A stretch of 49,950 bases of DNA from an uncultured Collinsella sp. (GTDB taxonomy: Bacteria; Actinomycetota; Coriobacteriia; Coriobacteriales; Coriobacteriaceae): the NCBI GenBank assembly GCA_900751755.1, contig CAADSP010000047.1:1-49950 (forward strand), in the 5' to 3' direction. The translations under genes were made by a program, and so were the position numbers. This document shows positions 41,905-49,950 of this stretch, piece after piece; within the stretch, counting starts at the first letter, position 1, and every line of letters starts with the position of its first letter. The notes beneath the pieces are model-generated. The model worked only from the letters and a program-made list of their open reading frames with translations. It did no database searches and was not told where the DNA came from.

Positions 41905-43119
41905 CTATGCGCTTGCTTCAGCAGCGCTCACCATCGTTTCGGGCGAATCGGCTTCGTCTTCTGCCGTCTGCTCCTTCGTCGGCACCACGCCAAAGCAGTA
42001 GCTCAGCGCCGCAGACACCGCAAATGCCGTGCCGCCGGCAGCGCAGCACCACAGCAGGTTCGAAATACCGCCCGTGGCAAAGCCAATGACCATGAGGACA
42101 TTCGTCATGCCGATGGTATAGGCCGTAACGTGGCCCACGGCCGCAACAAGGCCTCCGACGGCGCCGCCAATGGCCATGCACGTCAGGCACCTGCCATATT
42201 TAAAGCCGCAACCGTACAGCGCCGGCTCGCTTACGCCGCCAAGCACGCCCGAGATTGAATAGCCCAGCATGAGCGCCTTCTCGTCCTTATTCGCAATGCG
42301 AAGCGCAGCGCCAAAGGGCATGCCCCAAACAGCGAACGTTGCCATTGTCGCGGCGATCAGGATGCACGAATCCGTTCCCACACTCATAAACTGCGCGTAC
42401 GCAAGCGATAGGACAACATTGCTGACGCCCGCGATCTTTAGGAACTCCCAGCCAGCGGCAAGCCCCATGAGCGTGAGCAGCGACACGATGCCACCGGAAT
42501 TGCCAAGCATAAACATAAGCTGGCCCAACAGCATGCCCAGATAGCTGCCCGCCGGCGCCGTAATGCACAGCGAAACCGGAACCATGACAAGCATGGTTGC
42601 AAACGGAACGAACGAAAACGCCACGGCCTTAGGGATAACGCGCTTAAAGAAACACTCCACTCGCCATAGCACGGGCACCGAGATGAGAACCGGAATAACA
42701 GTCGTCGTGTAATCGTTGACCGGCGCGGGAAGCAGACCATACACGGAAGTCATCGATGCCCCCGTCGTCGAGGCGGCATCAACGAGCTTAAGCAGATCGG
42801 GTGCAATCAATACGCCGCCCAGCATCATGCCCAGCTGCTCCGAGCAACCGAGCTGGCGGGCGGCCGCCCAACCAAGATAAATGGGCAAAAAGTAGTAGCC
42901 GGCGTTATAGAGCCAACTGTAGAACAGGCGATAGATTTCGGAATCGGCAGACCACAGGCCCAGCATGCCCTCGCCCATAATGACGGCGACGGTGCGGAAC
43001 AACGCCGCGCAGACAATAAACGGCAGCGCCGACATCATGCTTTTGGACAGATAGTCCACCACGGCCATGGCGTTTGATGAAACCGTCGTTGCAAACGTGG
43101 TGTTGGAAACTTGTGACAT
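41905..43119 (-). CDS. PTS sugar transporter subunit EIIC (stand-alone)
   Basis: A 404-residue EIIC of the glucose/beta-glucoside-type superfamily: helix-rich, with the signature GGVSEPALYGCGFKYGR near residue 290. No EIIB or EIIA domain is fused and none is adjacent, so it must pair with proteins encoded elsewhere or have another role. The ATG at 43119 has a GGGAAAGG site; the longer frame to 43317 lies antisense-free but is not family-like. It is 40 bp downstream of accDA on the same strand, so read-through from the fatty-acid operon is possible. Confidence 0.85.
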   Translation of the reverse strand: MSQVSNTTFATTVSSNAMAVVDYLSKSMMSALPFIVCAALFRTVAVIMGEGMLGLWSADSEIYRLFYSWLYNAGYYFLPIYLGWAAARQLGCSEQLGMMLGGVLIAPDLLKLVDAASTTGASMTSVYGLLPAPVNDYTTTVIPVLISVPVLWRVECFFKRVIPKAVAFSFVPFATMLVMVPVSLCITAPAGSYLGMLLGQLMFMLGNSGGIVSLLTLMGLAAGWEFLKIAGVSNVVLSLAYAQFMSVGTDSCILIAATMATFAVWGMPFGAALRIANKDEKALMLGYSISGVLGGVSEPALYGCGFKYGRCLTCMAIGGAVGGLVAAVGHVTAYTIGMTNVLMVIGFATGGISNLLWCCAAGGTAFAVSAALSYCFGVVPTKEQTAEDEADSPETMVSAAEASA

Positions 43120-43159
43120 GGAACGCCTTTCCCAATGTGACATGCGGGCTGCCCCTTTG

Positions 43160-44870
43160 TCACATCGTGCGGTACTGACCGATTGCGCGGTACTTTTCGT
43201 AGCGGAGGTTTGTGAGGGTCGCCTCGTCGAGCTGCCCAAGCGTATCGAAGGCATCAAATGCCGAGGACATGACGGCACCGGCGATCTCCTCATGCGACAG
43301 GCCCCTATCGTCAACAATGCCGTCGATGATGCCGAGCGCCAACAGATCGGGAGCCGTGAGCTTCAGCGCCTCGGCGGCCTCATTCGCGCGGTCGGTATCC
43401 TTCCACAGGATCGACGCACAGGCCTCGGGGCTCACGACCGAATAGGCCGAGCTCGAGAGCATCAGGATGCGGTCGGCCACGGATAGCGCCAGCGCGCCAC
43501 CAGAGCCGCCCTCGCCTGTCACCACCGAGACAATCGGCGTCTTAAGGCCGCTCATCTCCATGAGATTCTGGGCAATCGCCTCGCCCTGGCCGCGCTCCTC
43601 GGCACCGATGCCGCAAAACGCGCCCGAAGTATCGACCAGGCACAGAACCGGTCGACCAAACTTTTCGGCCTGGCGCATAAGGCGACGCGCTTTGCGGTAG
43701 CCCTCGGGATGTGCCATGCCAAAGTTGCGGCGCATGCGCTCTTTGGTCGTGGTGCCGCGCTCGATGGCGATGACCGTTACGGGGCGCCCGTCTTTCCAGC
43801 CAATGCCACCCACCACGGCGGCGTCATCACCAAAGTAACGGTCACCATGCAGCTCCACAAATCCGTCCAAGCCCAGCGAGATCATCTCGCCCGCCGTGGC
43901 ACGATCTGCCGAGCGGGTCTGCTTGACAATCTCGAGCGCGGTTTTTGGTGGCGCCGAGCGCTTAAACAAGTGTCCCAGCTTTTTGCCGCGGCGACCCGTA
44001 TGCACGATTTCATGCGGTGCCCCCAGGCCGGGCGCGTGCCCTTCGTGCAGCGCCAGCAGCTCGCCTACCGTGAGCGCAATCTCGCCACGCGGAACAACGG
44101 CATCGCAAAAGCCGTGCTCCATTAAAAACTCGGAGCGCTGGAATCCCTTGGGCAGTCGCTTGTGCATGTTCTGCTCGATCACGCGCGGGCCGGCAAATGC
44201 CGTCAGGGCATCGGGCTCGGCCAGGATAATGTCACCCTCCATGGCAAAGCTCGCGGTTACACCTCCGGTCGTGGGGTCGGTGAGCACCGTGATATACAGG
44301 CCGCCCGCCTCGCTGTGGCGCCTAACCGCCGCAGAAATCTTGGCCATCTGCATAAGCGAGGTCACGCCCTCTTGCATGCGCGCACCGCCCGAAACGGTAA
44401 AGCCGACAACTGGCAATCCCAGCTCGGTCGCACGCTCAAATGCGCGACAGATCTTCTCGCCCACCACGGAGCCCATCGAGCCCATCATAAAGCTAGCGTC
44501 CATAAAGAAGAGCGCGGTATCGCAACCGCAGATTTTGCCCCTGCCGCACACAACGGCATCGCGCTCGCCCGAACGCTCGCTCACGCTCTTGAGCTTATCG
44601 GCATAGCCGGGAAACGAGAGGAAGTCCTCCGACGCCAGATTGGCATCCCATTCCTCAAACGTGCCCTCGTCGACCGTCATGCGCATGCGCGCGCGACCGC
44701 TCACGCGAAAGTGTTTGCCGCAACGGGGGCAGGCCTCGAGGTTGTCGTGTAGGCGTGCCTCATCGATCACGCGGCGGCACTCCGGGCACTTGATAAACAC
44801 GTGGCGCGCGGGAAACTCGGCGCACGACTCGGTCATCGGTCCCTCGAGGACGTTGACCGTCTTCGCTTTT

Positions 44871-44884
<14 letters not shown>
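43160..44884 (-). CDS. accDA: Fused acetyl-CoA carboxylase carboxyltransferase beta-alpha (AccD-AccA)
   Basis: 574 residues joining both carboxyltransferase subunits. The N-terminal AccD part has the four-Cys zinc ribbon (Cys33, 36, 52, 55) and the SGGARMQEG motif. The C-terminal AccA part starts near 300 (TALEIVKQTRSADRATAGEMI) with GEGGSGGALA. In most bacteria these are two genes. It transfers CO2 from carboxybiotin-BCCP to acetyl-CoA, making malonyl-CoA. It overlaps the accC stop by 14 bp, or by 8 bp if the second Met (44878) is used. Confidence 0.93.
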
Positions 44885-46214
<1,330 letters not shown>

Positions 46215-46224
46215 GAAGCCTTCC

Positions 46225-46647
46225 TTAACTTTCGTGCATGAGTGCAAAAGACATATCGGCGCGACAGCAAACCTCACCGTTGACGCTCGCAGTACCCGTC
46301 GCAAAGCGGAACGGCCCGCGCGCACGCGTGATGGAGCACACCAGATCCACCGTGTCGCCCGGGCGCACCGGACGCTTAAAGCGCACCTTGTCCAGACTCG
46401 TGTAGAACGGTGTCGCACCGCGAGCTTCCTCATCGCCCATCAGCAGCACGCAGCAGTTCTGGGCGAGCATCTCGCACTGAATCACGCCGGGGACGACCGG
46501 GTTTCCCGGAAAATGCCCCTGCAAAAAGTACTCGTCGCCCGTAATCGTGATCTTGCCGTGGGCCTCATCGCCCACCAGCTCGGCTTCGTCGAGCAAAAGC
46601 ATCGGCTCGCGATGCGGCAACAGTTTCTTGAGCTCTTCTTTGTTCAT
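46225..46647 (-). CDS. fabZ: (3R)-hydroxyacyl-ACP dehydratase FabZ
   Basis: 140 residues of hot-dog fold. The active-site His and its motif HFPGNPVVPGVIQCEMLAQ (with the catalytic Glu) are present. It dehydrates beta-hydroxyacyl-ACP in chain elongation. The ATG at 46647 follows an AGGTGA site; a GTG 9 bp upstream is less likely. It sits between accB and accC. Confidence 0.94.
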   Translation of the reverse strand: MNKEELKKLLPHREPMLLLDEAELVGDEAHGKITITGDEYFLQGHFPGNPVVPGVIQCEMLAQNCCVLLMGDEEARGATPFYTSLDKVRFKRPVRPGDTVDLVCSITRARGPFRFATGTASVNGEVCCRADMSFALMHES

Positions 46648-46656
46648 GGATATCAC

Positions 46657-47133
46657 CTATCCGATCCTCATGAGGCAGCTGCCAAACTCCACGAGGTCGC
46701 CGTCGGCCACGCAGATCTCGAGTACCTCGCCATCCGCCTCTGCCGTCACCTCGTTGAGAACCTTCATGGCCTCGATGATGCAGAGGGTCTCGCCGGCCTT
46801 GACCTTAGAGCCCACGCGCACAAACGGCTCGTCGCCCGGCGCCGGGGCAGCATAGAAAACGCCGACCATGGGAGCGGTCACCTCGGTGCCCTTGGGCTCC
46901 GGTGCGGCGGCAGGTGTCTGCGCGGCGGGCTCCGGTGGGGCGGCAGGCATGGCGACAGGAGCCACCGCCGGAGCAGTCACGGCACCCGGCATAGGCATGG
47001 GCACGGCAACCGGCTGTGCGGCGCTCGCGCGCTCGAGTTCGACCGCGGTGCCATCGGGCTCCTCAACGCGCACGCGCGTGAGGCCGCGGTCCTCCATAAC
47101 ATCGGCTATCTCGGCAAGTCTTTTGGAATCCAT
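46657..47133 (-). CDS. accB: Biotin carboxyl carrier protein AccB
   Basis: 158 residues: a short N-terminal helical part, a Pro/Ala-rich hinge at about 40-82, and the biotinyl domain with the EAMKV motif; Lys124 is the biotinylated residue. Carries carboxybiotin between AccC and AccDA. Confidence 0.96.
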   Translation of the reverse strand: MDSKRLAEIADVMEDRGLTRVRVEEPDGTAVELERASAAQPVAVPMPMPGAVTAPAVAPVAMPAAPPEPAAQTPAAAPEPKGTEVTAPMVGVFYAAPAPGDEPFVRVGSKVKAGETLCIIEAMKVLNEVTAEADGEVLEICVADGDLVEFGSCLMRIG

Positions 47134-47136
47134 GCT

Positions 47137-48387
47137 CTAGCTCCTCGTATATCTACGCAGTGCGATGGCGGCGTTGTGCCCGCCAAAGCCCAGGTTGGTC
47201 GAAAGCGCCCAGGTAAGGTCGGCGCGAACCGCGCGATTGGGCGTGTAATCAAGATCGCAGGCGGGATCGGGCGTGTGGTAGTTAATGGTCGGGGGCACCA
47301 CGCCTTGCTCGAGCGCCATGGCGCAGGCCATGACCTCAATGGCGCCCGTAGCACCGATCATGTGGCCGGTCATCGACTTGGTCGACGAGACGTGCGCGGC
47401 GCGTGCCGCGTCCTCGCCGAGCGCACGCTTTATGCCCGCCGTCTCGGACGAATCGTTGAGCTTGGTCGAGGTGCCGTGAGCGTTGATGTAGAGGCCCTCG
47501 GAAGGCTTAACGTCGCCCTCAGCCACCGCCAGCGATATCGCGCGGGCAATGCCGGCAGCCTCGGGATCGGGGCTCGTGATGTGATAGGCATCATCGGTGT
47601 TGCCGTAGCCCACGACCTCGGCATAAATGTGCGCACCGCGCGCCTGCGCATGCTCCATGCTCTCGAGAACCAGCACGCAGGCGCCCTCGCCCATCACAAA
47701 GCCGTCGCGGTCTGCATCGAACGGGCGGCAAGCCGTCGACGGGTCAGGATTAGTGGTGAGAGCACGGCAGGATGTAAAGCCCGCAACGGCATCGGGGATG
47801 ATTGCGGCCTCGGCACCGCCGGCCAGGATTGCATCGGCATAGCCATGCTTGATGGCGCGGAACGCCTCGCCCACGGCATGGGCCGAGGTCGCGCAGGCGG
47901 TCACCACGGGCAGGGTCGGGCCCTTTGCCTTGTGGCGGATTGCGATATTGCCCGAAGCCATATTGGGAATCATCATCGCAATCATATAGGGCGATGCGCG
48001 GCGAGGTCCCCGATCGGCGATCGTGTGAACGTTGTCGACGAGTGTCTGCATGCCGCCCACGCCCGAACCCACGTAGACGCCCAGGCGCTCGCGATCGATG
48101 GCGCCCTCGACATCAAAGCCCGCATCGTGCATGGCCTCGTCCGACGCTGCCAGGGCAAACTGAACGCAGGGGTCCAGGTGCTTGGCGTCACGCTTGCCAA
48201 AGTACTCGTTGCCGTCAAAACCCTTGACCTCGGCCGCCACCTTAACGGCAAACGCATCGGTATCGAAGTGCGTGATCGGGCCGATGCCGCACGTGCCGGC
48301 GCACATGGCCGCCCAGGTAGCAAGCGCCGTGTTACCGAGCGGCGATACGGCACCGATACCGGTGATTGCAACTCTCTGTTCCATCAT
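47137..48387 (-). CDS. fabF: Beta-ketoacyl-ACP synthase II FabF
   Basis: About 416 residues of thiolase fold. The Cys-His-His set is visible: Cys about 165 (VVTACATSAH), His in NAHGTSTKLND, and His in the KSMTGHMIGATGAIE segment. NLGFGGHNA lies near the C-terminus. It condenses malonyl-ACP with acyl-ACP. Two adjacent ATGs (48387 and 48384) follow GAGGAG; the second has the better spacing. Confidence 0.95.
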   Translation of the reverse strand: MMEQRVAITGIGAVSPLGNTALATWAAMCAGTCGIGPITHFDTDAFAVKVAAEVKGFDGNEYFGKRDAKHLDPCVQFALAASDEAMHDAGFDVEGAIDRERLGVYVGSGVGGMQTLVDNVHTIADRGPRRASPYMIAMMIPNMASGNIAIRHKAKGPTLPVVTACATSAHAVGEAFRAIKHGYADAILAGGAEAAIIPDAVAGFTSCRALTTNPDPSTACRPFDADRDGFVMGEGACVLVLESMEHAQARGAHIYAEVVGYGNTDDAYHITSPDPEAAGIARAISLAVAEGDVKPSEGLYINAHGTSTKLNDSSETAGIKRALGEDAARAAHVSSTKSMTGHMIGATGAIEVMACAMALEQGVVPPTINYHTPDPACDLDYTPNRAVRADLTWALSTNLGFGGHNAAIALRRYTRS

Positions 48388-48423
48388 GGTCTCCTCATTC
48401 AAGTCGTTGTTCGGCCCTAGTTT

Positions 48424-49197
48424 CTACATCGCCATTCCGCCGTCGACGCGTACGACCTCGCCCGTAATGTAGGCAGCCGCATCACTCGCCAAAAAGCGCA
48501 CCACGCCGGCCACTTCCTTGGGGTGCGCCATGCGCTTTAGGGGAATCTGCTCCTCGGTTGCCGCGCGAACCTTCTCCGAGAGCTTTGCCGTCATATCCGT
48601 CTCGACAAACCCGGGGGCAACCGCGTTCACTCGAACGCCGCGGGGCGCAAGCTCGCGCGCTACCGCCTTGGTCAGGCCGATGACGCCCGCCTTGGAGGCA
48701 GCGTAGTTGGCCTGCCCGGCATTGCCCATCAGGCCCACAACCGAGCTCATGTTGATGACGCAACCTTCGTGCTGGCGCATAAAGGTCTTGGTGAGCGCAC
48801 GCGTCGTGTTAAACGTTCCTTTAAGATTGACATCGAGCACGCGATCGAAGGCGTCATCGCCCATGCGCATGAGCAGGCCATCGCGGGTGATGCCAGCGTT
48901 GTTGACGAGCGCCCAAATGGAGCCAAAGTCGTTGAGGACCGCTTCCACGCACGCGTTGACGGCAGCGGGGTCGGCCACGTCACATTGATATGAGCGCGCC
49001 GTGGCGCCAGCCGCCTCGCAGGCGTCGCACGTCTCGCGCGCCGCATCGACGCTGCCGGCATAGACGACGGCGATATCAAAGCCATCCTCCGCCAGACCGA
49101 TAGCGCAGGCGCGGCCGATACCCCGCGAGCCGCCCGTGACCAGTGCCACGCGACGTGAGTCGTTGCGCTCGAGCGCGCCATTGTTCAAGTTGCCCAT
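48424..49197 (-). CDS. fabG: 3-oxoacyl-ACP reductase FabG
   Basis: A 257-residue short-chain dehydrogenase: NADP site VTGGSRGIGRA, NNAGITRDGLLMRM, catalytic Ser (INMSSVVGL) and Tyr-x-x-x-Lys (NYAASKAG), ending VDGGMAM. It reduces beta-ketoacyl-ACP. It has about 15 extra N-terminal residues compared with E. coli FabG. Confidence 0.95.
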   Translation of the reverse strand: MGNLNNGALERNDSRRVALVTGGSRGIGRACAIGLAEDGFDIAVVYAGSVDAARETCDACEAAGATARSYQCDVADPAAVNACVEAVLNDFGSIWALVNNAGITRDGLLMRMGDDAFDRVLDVNLKGTFNTTRALTKTFMRQHEGCVINMSSVVGLMGNAGQANYAASKAGVIGLTKAVARELAPRGVRVNAVAPGFVETDMTAKLSEKVRAATEEQIPLKRMAHPKEVAGVVRFLASDAAAYITGEVVRVDGGMAM

Positions 49198-49227
49198 GTC
49201 ATTCCTTTCGGGTTACAGCCCTGTGGA

Positions 49228-49950
49228 CTATGCGAGCTCGTCGGCAATAGCTGCGACCTGCTCGGCCGTCTCGCACGAATACACACGAACGTCGCTCAAC
49301 GTACGCTTGATCAGGCCGGACAGCGTTTTGCCGGGGCCGACCTCAATAAATGTGTCGATGCCTTGATCCTGCAGAGCATGCAGCGTATCGACCCAGCGCA
49401 CGGCATGGCTCACCTGATTGGCCAAGACATCCGATGCTGCTCGCGGATCCGCCGGATAGGGCGCCGCCGTCATGTTTGCCATAACAGGAATGAGCAACGG
49501 AGACGGCGCGTGGCTGTCTTGGATATACGTCGCCAGCCCCTCAGTCGCCTCTGCCATATAGGGGCTATGAAATGCACCCGACACCGCGACTTTCATAGCG
49601 CGGCCGCCAGCCTCTTTTACTAGGTCGTCGAGCGCCTGCAGCGCCTCGGGCGCTCCGGCCACAACCGTCTGCTGCGGGCTGTTGTAGTTGACCGGCCAGC
49701 AGTCCTCGCCGGCCTGCGCAGCCAGGTTCTCGACTTGCGCCGCATCGAGCTTGATGACGGCGCGCATGCCGCCCGGATGGCGCTCGGCAGCCGCGGCCAT
49801 CAGCGCCGCGCGCTCGCACACGAGCTCAAAGCCCGCTCGCGTATCGAACGCCCCCGCAAAGGTGAGCGCGGCGACCTCGCCCAGCGAAAATCCCGCACAG
49901 GCGGCAGGCCCCACGCCGCGCCCGCGCAGGGCGGCAGGCCCGGGCACGGG
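49228..49950 (-). CDS. fabD: Malonyl-CoA:ACP transacylase FabD (partial, runs off the right edge)
   Basis: The C-terminal ~240 residues of FabD. The nucleophile motif reads GFSLGE (usually GHSLGE), followed by VSGAFHSPYM with the catalytic His and EVGPGKTLSGLIKR. The true start lies beyond position 49950. First visible gene of the operon fabD-fabG-fabF-accB-fabZ-accC-accDA. Confidence 0.92.
   Translation of the reverse strand, partial: PVPGPAALRGRGVGPAACAGFSLGEVAALTFAGAFDTRAGFELVCERAALMAAAAERHPGGMRAVIKLDAAQVENLAAQAGEDCWPVNYNSPQQTVVAGAPEALQALDDLVKEAGGRAMKVAVSGAFHSPYMAEATEGLATYIQDSHAPSPLLIPVMANMTAAPYPADPRAASDVLANQVSHAVRWVDTLHALQDQGIDTFIEVGPGKTLSGLIKRTLSDVRVYSCETAEQVAAIADELA

Overview
The window reads as chromosomal DNA of a high-GC gut actinomycete of the class Coriobacteriia, most likely Collinsella. 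This rests on gene content and protein style (fused AccD-AccA, L24 with a zinc ribbon, selenium/molybdenum hydroxylase accessory genes, YheO-type regulators). No rRNA or tRNA gene is present to confirm it, so the taxon is an inference.

Region 1 (1-6700) is a purine / molybdenum-hydroxylase module. YqeB, XdhC and an NCS2 purine permease run on the minus strand, divergent from YqeC; a MocA-like nucleotidyltransferase and a YheO-type regulator follow, then an unknown membrane-anchored protein. The hydroxylase itself is not in the window. A second NCS2 permease with its own divergent YheO-type regulator lies at 25245-27648.

Region 2 (6700-25140) is an accessory and defence island. It holds an AAA/DUF4143 ATPase behind four iterons spaced exactly 33 bp, two decayed copies of an unknown gene flanking an AbiEi gene with a truncated AbiEii, a perfect LexA-type box, and a complete type I restriction-modification locus. 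That locus is unusual. hsdM (preceded by an RHH protein and a GIY-YIG/DUF4357 protein) feeds a one-TRD hsdS on the plus strand. hsdR feeds a full two-TRD hsdS on the minus strand. Between them lie a tyrosine recombinase and three start-less TRD cassettes. All six TRD units are bounded by the same two short repeats in mixed orientation, the layout of a specificity-switching shufflon. A DEDDh exonuclease, a broken DUF4143 ATPase and an intact DUF234 ATPase behind a 25-bp perfect palindrome close the island.

Region 3 (27795-33694) carries a U32 peptidase/RlhA-like protein, a RluA-type pseudouridine synthase, a DeoR regulator with a Gfo/Idh/MocA oxidoreductase, and repeat-rich intergenic DNA: three tandem 55-bp hairpins with 25-nt loops nested between two GGGGACAGGC-type hairpins.

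Region 4 (33634-39934) is the S10-type ribosomal operon rplC-D-W-B, rpsS, rplV, rpsC, rplP, rpmC, rpsQ, rplN, rplX. It lacks rpsJ at its head and ends at a strong terminator after rplX, with no rplE onward. A 157-bp element with 44-bp perfect inverted arms sits upstream.

Region 5 (39935-49950) has a histidine phosphatase, a CDF metal transporter, a PTS EIIC protein, and a minus-strand type II fatty-acid operon fabD-fabG-fabF-accB-fabZ-accC-accDA. fabD runs off the right edge.
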